NCBI GenBank assembly: GCA_964644375.1
Contig: CAZXWJ010000024.1
Span: forward strand, 1 to 31,500
Length of the DNA: 31,500 nucleotides
Origin: CAYNYM01 sp964644375
Lineage (GTDB): Bacteria > Desulfobacterota > DSM-4660 > Desulfatiglandales > HGW-15
Reading direction: 5' to 3'
Shown here: in pieces, positions 8,316-16,427 of the stretch
Layout of the letters: every line of letters begins with the position of its first letter
Position numbering within the stretch: position 1 is the first letter of the stretch
Program-made: the position numbers and the translations under genes
Notes under the pieces: generated by a model
Databases searched by the model: none
Seen by the model: only the letters and a program-made list of their open reading frames with translations
Told to the model about the DNA's origin: nothing

Positions 8316-9683
8316 ATGAGCAAAATAAAACGAATAGTCTATTCCCTTGCCCTGATTCCTTTTATATTTATTCTTCTTTTTATCGGATGGTTCTTTACCG
8401 TTGTCTTCGAGGGTGAAAAACCCGTCGCGGGACTTCATCCCCTCCCTGATTTTCTCTCCGGTGACCAGACACTCATTCTCAAGGTGGAGGACCGAAAGAG
8501 GGGTTTGAAAACCGTCAGCGTTACCGTCAGCCAAGAAGGAAGAGAGGTCAAAGTGCTGGAGGAAAAATTTCCGTTCACAGGCCTCCTTAACCGCGAGGGC
8601 GCCCATCGATACCAAAAAGGCCTTAAAATTAATCCCTCGGCACTCAATCTGGCCCAAGGGAGGGTGGATCTCAACGTTCGAGTGTGGGACTATTCCAGAA
8701 GAAACGGGGGAGACGGCAATCTCACCCTGATTCACCACAAGATGACCGTCGATACGATCCCTCCTTCCATCAGGGCCATGAGCCGCATGCACAATATCAA
8801 CAGAGGAGGGAGCGGCCTCGTGCTCTATCAGACCTCTTCGGACACTCTGGAAAGCGGCCTGTTCGTGGATGACTCTTTTTTTCATGGGTTCCCGTCCGGT
8901 CCTGATTCGAAAAACGGATACCATGTCTGTTACTTTGCCCTTCCCCATGATTCCAAGGCGGAACCTTCCCTCTATCTATGGGCCAAGGACAGGGCCGGCA
9001 ATGCAACCAAGTCCTCTTTTTACTATCACATCATTCAGAAACGCTTTCGAAAAGACAGGATGAACATTACGGACAGATTTCTGGAACGCGTCCTTCCCTA
9101 TTTTTCATTCTATCCCATGAATGCTGATGAGACGCCTATAAAAAAATATCTAAAAATCAACAATGATCTTCGACGAGACAACAATCAGACCTTCCATGAA
9201 CTGGCAAAAAAGACGAGTGCGGAACGACTTTGGGCAGGCCCCTTCATGAGGCTCAAAAACGCTGCCACAATGGCCCGATTCGCGGATCGGCGTCTCTACT
9301 ACTACAAAGGCGAAAAGGTGGATGAGCAAACGCACATGGGGGTTGATCTTGCGTCACTGGCCAATTCTCCGGTGCAGGCCTCCAACAACGGCCGTGTGCT
9401 CTTCGCGGACAGGCTCGGCATTTACGGCCTGGCGGTGGTGCTGGATCACGGTCAGGGCGTGACCTCTGTTTACGGTCACCTGAGCAAGATTGACGTTACT
9501 CCGGGCCAGGAGGTCAAAAAGGGGGAAGAGATCGGGTATACCGGTCAAACCGGTCTTGCCGGAGGGGATCACCTTCATTTCGGCATCATGGTTCACGGCG
9601 TCTTTGTCAATCCCATCGAATGGTGGGACAGCCACTGGCTCAACGATAACGTTTCAAAAAAACTGGTTCTGCTTAAGGAGTAA
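8316..9683 (+). CDS. Membrane-anchored M23 (LytM) peptidase
   Basis: A zinc metallopeptidase of the M23 family that typically cuts peptidoglycan cross-links or regulates amidases in the periplasm. With the ATG at 8316 it has 455 residues: a single N-terminal membrane anchor (about 6-32), a long beta-rich stalk with Ig-like character (about 45-240), and the LytM domain at the C terminus. Zinc and catalytic residues are present: H340 and D344 in HMGVDLAS, H388 in VYGHLS, and H419/H421 in GDHLHFG, so the enzyme should be active. The start was chosen because the anchor begins there and AAGAGA precedes it. The gene is followed after about 80 bp by an HD hydrolase. Confidence 0.88.
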   Translation: MSKIKRIVYSLALIPFIFILLFIGWFFTVVFEGEKPVAGLHPLPDFLSGDQTLILKVEDRKRGLKTVSVTVSQEGREVKVLEEKFPFTGLLNREGAHRYQKGLKINPSALNLAQGRVDLNVRVWDYSRRNGGDGNLTLIHHKMTVDTIPPSIRAMSRMHNINRGGSGLVLYQTSSDTLESGLFVDDSFFHGFPSGPDSKNGYHVCYFALPHDSKAEPSLYLWAKDRAGNATKSSFYYHIIQKRFRKDRMNITDRFLERVLPYFSFYPMNADETPIKKYLKINNDLRRDNNQTFHELAKKTSAERLWAGPFMRLKNAATMARFADRRLYYYKGEKVDEQTHMGVDLASLANSPVQASNNGRVLFADRLGIYGLAVVLDHGQGVTSVYGHLSKIDVTPGQEVKKGEEIGYTGQTGLAGGDHLHFGIMVHGVFVNPIEWWDSHWLNDNVSKKLVLLKE

Positions 9684-9761
9684 GGCATCCATGCGCATCT
9701 AAAATTCCGCCCCGGATGAATTCTTCGGCCTTGAGAATATAAATTTGGTATCACACCGGAC

Positions 9762-10403
9762 ATGGAATCAACGATCAACAAAATAAGAGCCTTTGCTATG
9801 AAGTATTTCTCCAATGCTTCAGGCAGCCACGACTGGCATCATGTGGAACGGGTTCGCAAGCTTTGCCTGCATATCGCCGAGGTGGAAGGGGCGGATAAAG
9901 ATGCCCTCGAAATCGCAGCCTATCTTCACGATGTTGGACGCCCCTACCAGGAGGAGTCAAAGGGAAGGATTTGCCATGCAGAGAAAGGGGCTGAAATGGC
10001 CCGATTCCTGCTGGAAAATCAGCCTCTTTCAAGGGAGCAAAAGCTGAATATCGTCCATTGCATTCAAACCCACCGATTCCGTGGTAACAACGTGCCCGAA
10101 ACCTTGGAGGCAAAGATTCTCTTTGATGCCGACAAACTGGATGCCATCGGCGCCATCGGCATAGGTAGGGCCTTCCTCTTTGCCGGAGAGGTGGGGGCAA
10201 AGCTCCACAACTCGGTGAATGATCCCGAAAATACGGAGGTTTACACAAAGGAAGACACGGCATATCGGGAATTCAGGGTGAAACTTTCCAAGATCAAAGA
10301 CCGCATGCTAACCCATGAGGGTCGGCTTATGGCCTTGGAACGTCACGCATTTATGGAGGATTTCTTCGTAAGGTTTATGAAGGAACATGAAGGGATGAGA
10401 TAA
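9762..10403 (+). CDS. HD-domain phosphohydrolase (YedJ-like)
   Basis: A 213-residue HD superfamily metal-dependent phosphohydrolase. The metal ligands are visible: H27 in DWHHVERV, H56-D57 in AAYLHDVGRP, and D124 in FDADKLDAIGAIGIGRAF, the last block typical of the YedJ subgroup. Substrates of this subgroup are not settled. The conserved helical shell spans nearly the whole protein and there is no extra sensor domain. No strong ribosome binding site precedes the ATG. An internal ATG at 9798 would still retain the first ligand. The next gene begins 16 bp downstream on the same strand, suggesting co-transcription with the alpha/beta hydrolase. Confidence 0.85.
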   Translation: MESTINKIRAFAMKYFSNASGSHDWHHVERVRKLCLHIAEVEGADKDALEIAAYLHDVGRPYQEESKGRICHAEKGAEMARFLLENQPLSREQKLNIVHCIQTHRFRGNNVPETLEAKILFDADKLDAIGAIGIGRAFLFAGEVGAKLHNSVNDPENTEVYTKEDTAYREFRVKLSKIKDRMLTHEGRLMALERHAFMEDFFVRFMKEHEGMR

Positions 10404-10419
10404 AAGGCCCGGGTCCTTT

Positions 10420-11268
10420 ATGGTGTCTCAAATGGCAAGGTCGAAGCGTAGCGAAATCCGCCGCAAAAGGCAGGAGGAAGAAGCCCTGTCCCATACGAAG
10501 GCACCGAATCTTGCCTATCGATTGAGGCGGGGGGGGCCGCAGAGTATCATTTTTATTCACGGCCTCGGCGCTTCAAAAAACTCCTTTGACCCCTGTTTTG
10601 AAATGCCGGCTTACGAAAAATTCACACTGGCATCCGTAGATCTTCCCGGTTGCGGTGAAAGCCCCTCACCTGCGAAATTTTCATATGACTTGAAGGATCA
10701 GGCCCTCATGCTTTCAGCGTGGGCAGGCTATCTTGGATTGGATCGATGCCATATCGTCGCGCACAGCATGGGGAGCGTTATAGGTCTTTATTTGGCCAAG
10801 GCCATGGGAACCAGGCTGGAGACTTTTTTTAGTCTCGAGGGCCACTTAGGGCCGGATGATACCGAGTTCAGCAGAAAAATTACTTGTCTTTCTCAAGAGG
10901 TCTTTGAAAGGTTGGGCCTTGCTATTTTCAAAAAATGGCTCAGGATGAATCTACAGAAGACCCCCTCGCCGGGTCTCGGCAATTATGCCCGAAATCTCGA
11001 GAAGGCCTCCCCTCTCGCCCTCTATTTGAGTTCTCATTCGCTAGTCAAAGAGAGCACTGAGGGTCATCTGAAAAAAAGATTTCTCGATCTGCCCTGTCGA
11101 AAGGGATATTTTTTTGGGGAAAGATCTATAAAGTCGTCCAGCGTAGCCTTTTTAGCGGCCCATCATGTACCCTATTTTATCGTGCCGGAAAGCGATCATT
11201 TCATGATGGACGACCAGCCGACTGTTTTCTATAGAATGTTGATCGATGCCATGGAAGGCAAAGGATAG
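10420..11268 (+). CDS. Alpha/beta-fold hydrolase
   Basis: A 282-residue serine hydrolase. The oxyanion-hole motif is IFIHGLGASKNSFD (about 44-57), the nucleophile elbow is AHSMGS with S116, and the catalytic His is H260 in ESDHFMMDDQP near the C terminus. There is no signal peptide, so it is probably cytoplasmic. A second in-frame ATG at 10432 is an alternative start, and neither has a clear ribosome binding site. It directly follows the HD hydrolase. Substrate is unknown; esterase, lipase or acyl-CoA-type activity cannot be distinguished from the sequence. Confidence 0.85.
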   Translation: MVSQMARSKRSEIRRKRQEEEALSHTKAPNLAYRLRRGGPQSIIFIHGLGASKNSFDPCFEMPAYEKFTLASVDLPGCGESPSPAKFSYDLKDQALMLSAWAGYLGLDRCHIVAHSMGSVIGLYLAKAMGTRLETFFSLEGHLGPDDTEFSRKITCLSQEVFERLGLAIFKKWLRMNLQKTPSPGLGNYARNLEKASPLALYLSSHSLVKESTEGHLKKRFLDLPCRKGYFFGERSIKSSSVAFLAAHHVPYFIVPESDHFMMDDQPTVFYRMLIDAMEGKG

Positions 11269-11392
11269 GCATGTCATTCCCGGACAATGAACGGTGATGG
11301 GAAGATCGAAACCGCGTCCGAAAGAATCATAAGGGCAGGCCTTTTTCCCTTTCAAAGGCCGATTCCGCATATCGAAACCTGAAGCCCGTTGA

Positions 11393-12166
11393 TCAGGAAT
11401 ATGAGGATGATCCCTCAAGCTTGCGGCTGATGGCCCTTGCGGCCTCGCGCGTCTCCCGACAAAATAACTTCATACTTCTGTCATCCAGGCTGGCCTTAAA
11501 TCCCACTACCCAGATGGCGTACATAGTATACCCTGTTCCGGTTATAGGTGACGCCACGGCTCGAACCCCCGGCATATACTCCTCGTCGTCCACTGCATAT
11601 CCATGCTGTCGAGCACTCTTGATTTGCTCAAAAAATTCCCCGAGTGCCGTGATAGAATGATCCGTATATTTGTGTAGCCCCGTTGCTCCCACGATGGCCG
11701 TGATTCGAGCGTCATCCATGCCGGCAAGAAAGACCTTGCCCGCCGCCCCTGCCAGCAGGGGCAGGGTCGCGCCGATTGGGGCTGTAATCTTGAAATCGCT
11801 CATGGATTCAACGACATCAAGGATAGTAACATGGTCCCGGTTCAGGACGCCGAGAATAACTGAGGCCTTTGTTTTTTGCATCAACTCTTCCATGATCAGC
11901 CTGGCAACGCCCTTCAGGTCAATCTGGACGTGGGCACGTCTGCCAAGTTCAAAAAGAGTATAACCCAGGGTGTACCGTTTTGTCGTGGAATCCCGCCTGA
12001 TGGCACCCAATTCATCCAGGGCCGATGTAATCCCGTGAATGGTACCCTTGCTTATATCCATTTGCTTGGCAATATCACTGATACCCAAACCCTTATCGGA
12101 AAGGGAGAGAAGCTTGAGTATCTGAAACGCCTTTGCGACGGAAGGAGCTTTGTATTTTTCTGCCAT
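11393..12166 (-). CDS. IclR family transcriptional regulator
   Basis: A 257-residue one-component regulator. The N-terminal winged helix is about residues 8-70 (VAKAFQILKLLSLSDKGLGISDIAKQMDISKGTIHGITSALDELG), and the C-terminal IclR effector domain is about 85-250. Members bind small carbon compounds, often organic or aromatic acids. A GTTCA-N6-TGAAC palindrome lies two bases upstream of the ATG and overlaps its ribosome binding site (GGTGA), which suggests autorepression. The same palindrome is found before the divergent membrane Fe-S gene and before the AOR operon, so these are its likely targets. The effector is unknown; an aldehyde-derived acid or acyl-CoA would fit the context but is inference. 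Confidence 0.92.
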   Translation of the reverse strand: MAEKYKAPSVAKAFQILKLLSLSDKGLGISDIAKQMDISKGTIHGITSALDELGAIRRDSTTKRYTLGYTLFELGRRAHVQIDLKGVARLIMEELMQKTKASVILGVLNRDHVTILDVVESMSDFKITAPIGATLPLLAGAAGKVFLAGMDDARITAIVGATGLHKYTDHSITALGEFFEQIKSARQHGYAVDDEEYMPGVRAVASPITGTGYTMYAIWVVGFKASLDDRSMKLFCRETREAARAISRKLEGSSSYS

Positions 12167-12167
12167 T

Positions 12168-12183
12168 GTTCACCATATTGAAC
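12168..12183. promoter_or_regulatory. Predicted IclR operator 1 (iclR)
   Basis: GTTCACCATATTGAAC, a GTTCA-N6-TGAAC palindrome. It lies at about +5 to +20 of the predicted iclR transcript and touches its ribosome binding region. Confidence 0.55.
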
Positions 12184-12194
12184 GTTTTTTTCCT

Positions 12195-12222
12195 TTTACA
12201 CCCGTTCTTTGCGGCCTGTCAA
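12195..12222 (-). promoter_or_regulatory. Predicted promoter of the iclR gene
   Basis: On the minus strand a perfect TTGACA (12222-12217) is followed by 16 bp and TGTAAA (12200-12195). Predicted initiation near 12188 places operator 1 immediately downstream. Confidence 0.45.
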
Positions 12223-12291
12223 CAAGAAGTTTCACGCCCTGCCATGTTCCTATAAATGACAATAAGACAGCGCCATTAAAAAGCTTTCTTC

Positions 12292-12321
12292 TTGACAAGG
12301 CCCGGTTTTTTAAGATATAAA
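12292..12321 (+). promoter_or_regulatory. Predicted promoter of the membrane Fe-S gene
   Basis: TTGACA (12292-12297), an 18-bp spacer and TATAAA (12316-12321). Predicted initiation is near 12328, giving a leader of about 190 nt. A hairpin with a two-base loop (CATCGCGAC at 12421-12429, GTCGTGATG at 12432-12440, one G-T pair) lies in this leader. Confidence 0.5.
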
Positions 12322-12334
12322 ATTTCGCCGTCGG

Positions 12335-12350
12335 GTTCATAATAATGAAC
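12335..12350. promoter_or_regulatory. Predicted IclR operator 2 (membrane Fe-S gene)
   Basis: GTTCATAATAATGAAC, identical base for base to operator 3 before the AOR operon. It lies at about +8 to +23 of the predicted transcript. Confidence 0.65.
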
Positions 12351-12516
12351 CCCATGACCAACAGTCTTAGGTGGCTTTTGAAAGATGTCGGTAGCGGGAA
12401 TACCCTTTCCAAAAACCTCCCATCGCGACCCGTCGTGATGTTTCTGCAGTTGTGATGTCTTTATCCGATTTTTTTTTAAAAACCCCCTCTTCAGATATTT
12501 GGGAGGATAATACGAT

Positions 12517-13551
12517 ATGGATTTTGAATCCTTTACAGAAGGTCCCTTGTTGTGGATTGTTTTTTCGGTTTTTTTTGTGGCCGTTGTGGCCCGATTTAGC
12601 TTCTTTTTTGCTGCTGTTATTCGGAGCAGTCGGGACAAAAATATCAAGCTCGGTTACGACCTGGCGATTGTGGGTCGCTTTCTGGGTCCCTACCACATGG
12701 CCGTCGGCAAAAAACCCCTCTATGCCATTTTGCGCTACATATTCCATTTGTGTTTGGTCGCCGTGCCGGTGTGGCTGGGGGGCCATATCGTATTGTGGAC
12801 CGAATCCAGATTAGAGTGGGATTGGATCTCACTGCCGGATACCTGGGCGAACTGGATGACATTGGCCTTATTGGCCCTTGCCGTCTATTTTTTTGGAAGG
12901 CGCATCTTTTCAAAGGAGATCCGCTCCAATTCCTTCCTTCGAGATTACCTGATCATCTTTTTTACCGCACTGCCCTTTATGACCGGCTATTTCTTGACCC
13001 ATGGCAGCGTGGACCAAGTGGCATTCCTGAGTGATCACATTCGGACCTTTCACGTTCTGAGCGGCGAGGCCATGATTCTGATGGCCGCCTTCCTCTTTTG
13101 CAGGACCTGGATGAATACCCGCAAATGCACGGGGTGTGCGGCCTGCGAACTGGCCTGTCCAACGGGAACCCTCGAATCCAGGGACGAGGGAAAATACCGA
13201 ATTTTCAATTACTCGCACTATCAATGCATTTGCTGCGCTTCCTGTGTGAACACCTGCCCGGAGGGCGCTGCGGAACTGCGTCATCAATTCAGTATTCCCG
13301 GGTTTTTCAAAATTGCAAAAAAATATGAAATCCGTAAGGCCGAACTGCAGCAATGTGAAAAGTGTGGTGCGTTCTTTGCCCCGGAGCCACTCATGGACAA
13401 GATCGGGAAGACCCTGACCCACGAATACCTCCATTTTTGTCCCAATTGCAGAAAGACAAATATGGGTGACTATTTGCAGCGACTCTCGCCCTGGCACCGA
13501 AAGGACTCCGCTGTCAAGAAAGAGCCTGCCCTGGCCTCAAAACGCATCTGA
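12517..13551 (+). CDS. Membrane protein with NarI-like segments and two 4Fe-4S clusters
   Basis: A 344-residue integral membrane redox protein. Five hydrophobic segments are visible (about 9-35, 69-95, 113-130, 143-162, 183-197), with His residues H60, H77, H90, H174 and H179 that could ligate b-type haem as in NarI/DsrM-like proteins. A ferredoxin domain follows with C204-x2-C207-x2-C210-x3-C214 and C237-x2-C240-x2-C243-x3-C247. A final zinc-ribbon-like pair has C280/C283 and C308/C311. It could pass electrons between a soluble ferredoxin-type donor and the quinone pool. GGGAGG lies ten bases before the ATG. It is divergent from iclR and shares its operator with the AOR operon, which suggests a role in re-oxidising or feeding AOR. 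The precise partner is inference. Confidence 0.8.
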   Translation: MDFESFTEGPLLWIVFSVFFVAVVARFSFFFAAVIRSSRDKNIKLGYDLAIVGRFLGPYHMAVGKKPLYAILRYIFHLCLVAVPVWLGGHIVLWTESRLEWDWISLPDTWANWMTLALLALAVYFFGRRIFSKEIRSNSFLRDYLIIFFTALPFMTGYFLTHGSVDQVAFLSDHIRTFHVLSGEAMILMAAFLFCRTWMNTRKCTGCAACELACPTGTLESRDEGKYRIFNYSHYQCICCASCVNTCPEGAAELRHQFSIPGFFKIAKKYEIRKAELQQCEKCGAFFAPEPLMDKIGKTLTHEYLHFCPNCRKTNMGDYLQRLSPWHRKDSAVKKEPALASKRI

Positions 13552-13580
13552 CCTGTTTCTAATTTCAGGCTTTCCTTTCC

Positions 13581-13611
13581 CGCCTTTCCCTGCAAGGAAA
13601 GGCGTTTTTTT
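13581..13611 (+). terminator. Rho-independent terminator after the membrane Fe-S gene
   Basis: CGCCTTTCC (13581-13589) and GGAAAGGCG (13596-13604) form a 9-bp stem with a 6-nt loop followed by seven T. It closes the transcription unit 30 bp after the stop. Confidence 0.85.
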
Positions 13612-13863
13612 ATATTATCCGCCTTTTCAGCGCCAACGAAAAAAGGGGTCTTTATCCAGACGATACATCACCCGCGATGCCCCCATATTACCGCAAACAG
13701 AACCGCCCACACCCTGATTTTCGTTCGCCCTTGTGAATGAATCGTTTTTTCCGTGCAAAAAAGGCACTCCCAAATGCCCGGGTGCTCGAAGAATCGATTC
13801 ATGTCATATTTGATATAACCTTCGAATTATTGGCATTTTTTGTATTCATTGGCCTTTTTGTGC
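13612..13863. other. Non-coding stretch upstream of the AOR promoter
   Basis: Part of a 579-base gap. ATGAATCG (13737-13744) and CGATTCAT (13795-13802) form an 8-bp inverted repeat. They enclose a smaller GTGC/GCAC hairpin (13753-13767) and a CCCGGG palindrome. No reading frame here looks real. It could be a structured RNA end or a protein-binding region. Confidence 0.3.
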
Positions 13864-13891
13864 TTGACAAAAAAATGATTTCCGCTATGAT
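13864..13891 (+). promoter_or_regulatory. Predicted promoter of the AOR operon
   Basis: A perfect TTGACA (13864-13869), a 16-bp spacer and TATGAT (13886-13891, five of six consensus bases) within AT-rich DNA. Predicted initiation near 13898 gives a leader of about 230 nt. Confidence 0.6.
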
Positions 13892-13900
13892 TTCTTGTCA

Positions 13901-13916
13901 GTTCATAATAATGAAC
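13901..13916. promoter_or_regulatory. Predicted IclR operator 3 (AOR operon, proximal)
   Basis: GTTCATAATAATGAAC, identical to operator 2. It starts about three bases after predicted initiation, a position suited to repression by blocking promoter clearance. Confidence 0.65.
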
Positions 13917-13979
13917 TCTTTGAGTGACCCATGGCTCAGGGAGGGGCCAAAAAGCTCAATGCTTAGGGACATTTCAGGT

Positions 13980-13995
13980 GTTCAGTATAATGAAC
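13980..13995. promoter_or_regulatory. Predicted IclR operator 4 (AOR operon, distal)
   Basis: GTTCAGTATAATGAAC, the same GTTCA-N6-TGAAC frame, 79 bp downstream of operator 3. It contains a perfect TATAAT (13986-13991), so it may also cover a second, weaker promoter (TTAGGG 17 bp upstream). Two operators 79 bp apart would allow looping or cooperative binding. Confidence 0.55.
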
Positions 13996-14130
13996 CATAC
14001 AGAAAGCATCACGGGTATCAACGGAAGGAATGACAGCGAACGCTCTTGTCCATTTTTTCTGGACTTAGAATTATGGTTCATGGGGCCTGCGATGCAAACT
14101 CATCTATTCTGTAATTGAAAGGAGAATGCG

Positions 14131-14463
14131 ATGGCAAAAGATTCAAGCGGCAAATCAACTGCCGAAAGTCTACGCGCAACAAGGACCTATGGCAAATTCA
14201 GATGCCATAATCCTACATGCATGGAACGATTGGAGCCAAAAAAGGGCCAGAAGACCATCAAGTGCCCGACGTGCGGCATGGAATTCCGGGTTGCCTGGGT
14301 CAAAGAGGGATTTCCCCGATGCGCGGGACCAGTATGGGAAGTCAATAGAAAGATTGCTCAGGTGGCCTTTGAGAAAAGATGGGCAGAAACCCAAAAGGAG
14401 CTTGGACTAGATAAGTCCAAGGAAGTGCCCAAGGCCAAAGACAAGGACAAGGGGGTAAAATAA
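14131..14463 (+). CDS. Small zinc-ribbon protein preceding AOR
   Basis: A 110-residue protein of unknown function. It has a four-cysteine zinc-ribbon pattern, C25-x4-C30 and C45-x2-C48 (IKCPTCGMEFRV), a further C64 in FPRCAGPVW, and a highly charged Lys/Asp-rich tail from about residue 92. AGGAG lies about seven bases before the ATG. It ends one base before the AOR start, so it is certainly co-transcribed and probably translationally coupled. It could be an AOR assembly factor, chaperone or small subunit; the sequence does not decide. A longer overlapping frame starting at 14126 lacks these features. Confidence 0.75.
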   Translation: MAKDSSGKSTAESLRATRTYGKFRCHNPTCMERLEPKKGQKTIKCPTCGMEFRVAWVKEGFPRCAGPVWEVNRKIAQVAFEKRWAETQKELGLDKSKEVPKAKDKDKGVK

Positions 14464-14464
14464 T

Positions 14465-16408
14465 ATGCCATTAACCAGGAAGATTGCATATGTTGACCTG
14501 ACAACGGGTCAAATAGAAATAAAGTCTATTCCTCTCGAAATCAGGAAAAAATTCCTCGGTGGCAGGGGCTTGGCTGCCTATCTACTTTATAACCATACCA
14601 AGCAGGGTGTGGAACCTTACAGCCCTGAGAATGCCGTCATCATAAGCGGCGGTATCCTTTGTGGAACACTCGCATCCGGTACGGGAAGGTGCGACGTCAT
14701 GACCAAGTCGGCCCTTACGGGATTGCTGGCCAGTGGAAATTTGGGTGGTTTTTTCACTCCGGAATTAACCCACGCCGGATTTCATCACGTCTTTGTAACG
14801 GGCAAAGCAAAGCACCCCGTTTACATCTATTGCCATGACGGAGAAGTCGAGATTCGGGATGCCAGGGATATCTGGGGCAAGCCTGTACCCGATACCCAGT
14901 GGGCTATTCGGGAGGATTTAGGTGATCAGGAAGTAAAAAGCGTGGTTATCGGACCGGCCGGTGAAAACCTGGTGACCTATGCCAACGTCATGACAGGGAT
15001 CAAGAATGCCGCTGGAAGGTGCGGCGGCGGCGGCGTCATGGGCTCTAAGAACCTCAAGGCCGTTGCGGCCCGTGGCACGATGGACATCAAGATCGCCCAT
15101 CCCATGGAGGCACTTGAATTCAACAAGCGCTTTATCGACCAGATTGCGAGTGCCAAGGTAAACCAGACCATGGGGACTCTTGGAACCGCGTTTATCTGGG
15201 GCGCAACGAATTCCTGGGGTGGCATCCGAACCAGGAACTTCCAGTACAATCAGTGCGAGTATGCCGATGAGATCGAACCCGAAGCCTTGGATGAAATCGC
15301 GGAAGAAAGCACAGGCAAATACCATATGACCGCCTGCTACGGCTGCCAGGTCCACTGCCGCGCCAAGTACAGGATTCCCGGAAACGGTCCCTATGCGGGC
15401 AAATACGATGAAGGTCCTGAATACACCTCACAGGGCGCGTTCTGCGGTGAAACCGATACTCCGAGGGCCGAGACCCTCCTGATCGCTAACCACCTGGCAG
15501 ATCAGTATGGCGTGGACAACCTGGAGATCGGAAGCATCATCTCCTGGGCCATGGAGCTCAATGAACTGGGTATCCTCGACAGCAAACAGCTCGACGGCGT
15601 CGACCTCCGATTTGGTAACGATGAGGCCGTCATCGAGATGATCCACCGCATCTGCAACCGCGAAGGTTGGCTCGGAGATACCCTGGCAAAGGGCGGCATC
15701 CAGGCGTCCGATGAGATCGGGAAAAACTCCTTTGATTATCTCATCCAGGTCAAGGGGATGAGCAATCTTCATTCCGATGAGAGGGGCACCCCTGCGCTGG
15801 CCCTGAATATCGCACTGGCTTCAAGGGGATCCGACCACTTGAGAAGCAGGCCGGCTATTGACCTCTATCATCTGCCTGAGCCCGTGCTTAGGAAGATCTA
15901 CAGCAGCCCCGTTCCCTATGACGGCCCGTTGAGTTCCGAACATACGGATTATGTCGGGAAGCCCTGGCAGGTCTTCTGGCAGGAAAACTGTTACATGGGC
16001 GTTGACTGTCTGGGAATCTGCAAGTACCACACCACCTTCCTGGGAGCCACTCTGCCCAACTTCGAAGACTGGGCAAAGGTCCTTTATTTTAACACGGGCC
16101 TTGACATGACGCCTGAAGACATCTGGCATGTGGCCAGACGGTCCAACATGGTAGAGAGAATGTTCCAGCTTCGGGAAGGCCTCAAGAGAAACGACCTCAG
16201 AAAGGGTGACATGCTGAACCACCGCTACTTTGAGGAACCCACCAATCGTGGAGCACCGGCTGTTGTCGGCAGGGTCATCGACAAAAAGAAATTTGTTCAG
16301 ATGATTTCTGATTTCTACGAACATAAGGGCCTGGACAAAGACGGTGTGCCTAAACCTGAGACACTCAAAGAGTTGGGTCTGGACAAAGAACCGTCTAATC
16401 TGGTGTAA
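14465..16408 (+). CDS. aor: Aldehyde:ferredoxin oxidoreductase, tungsten-pterin subunit
   Basis: AOR enzymes oxidise aldehydes to carboxylic acids, or reduce acids, at a tungsten (occasionally molybdenum) bis-pterin site and exchange electrons with ferredoxin. The 647-residue protein shows the family opening (KIAYVDLTTGQIEIK, then FLGGRGLAAYLLY), the pterin-binding block GIKNAAGRCGGGGVMGSKNLKA cut short here as GGGGVMGSKNLKA (187-199), and 4Fe-4S ligands C291, C294, C298 (CYGCQVHC) plus C519 in CLGICKYH. Length is slightly above the ~605 residues of archaeal AOR. It sits between a zinc-ribbon gene and a polyferredoxin gene, an arrangement like AorAB-type bacterial enzymes. A BamB-like aromatic reductase is less likely, because no other bam genes are seen, but is not excluded. 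Confidence 0.92.
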   Translation: MPLTRKIAYVDLTTGQIEIKSIPLEIRKKFLGGRGLAAYLLYNHTKQGVEPYSPENAVIISGGILCGTLASGTGRCDVMTKSALTGLLASGNLGGFFTPELTHAGFHHVFVTGKAKHPVYIYCHDGEVEIRDARDIWGKPVPDTQWAIREDLGDQEVKSVVIGPAGENLVTYANVMTGIKNAAGRCGGGGVMGSKNLKAVAARGTMDIKIAHPMEALEFNKRFIDQIASAKVNQTMGTLGTAFIWGATNSWGGIRTRNFQYNQCEYADEIEPEALDEIAEESTGKYHMTACYGCQVHCRAKYRIPGNGPYAGKYDEGPEYTSQGAFCGETDTPRAETLLIANHLADQYGVDNLEIGSIISWAMELNELGILDSKQLDGVDLRFGNDEAVIEMIHRICNREGWLGDTLAKGGIQASDEIGKNSFDYLIQVKGMSNLHSDERGTPALALNIALASRGSDHLRSRPAIDLYHLPEPVLRKIYSSPVPYDGPLSSEHTDYVGKPWQVFWQENCYMGVDCLGICKYHTTFLGATLPNFEDWAKVLYFNTGLDMTPEDIWHVARRSNMVERMFQLREGLKRNDLRKGDMLNHRYFEEPTNRGAPAVVGRVIDKKKFVQMISDFYEHKGLDKDGVPKPETLKELGLDKEPSNLV

Positions 16409-16427
16409 AATATAGAGGAGGAATTCA

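Noticed and set aside
12276..12786. Two overlapping minus-strand frames upstream of iclR.
   Set aside because: They run antisense through the membrane Fe-S gene and its promoter, with no family resemblance.
13737..14033. A 98-codon plus-strand frame before the AOR operon with one hydrophobic segment.
   Set aside because: It spans the predicted promoter and two operators, has no ribosome binding site, and its hydrophobic stretch simply reflects AT-rich promoter DNA.
14126..14410. A 94-codon frame overlapping the zinc-ribbon gene.
   Set aside because: It starts five bases earlier in another frame, lacks the Cys4 pattern, and does not reach the AOR start, while the frame at 14131 has proper spacing from AGGAG.
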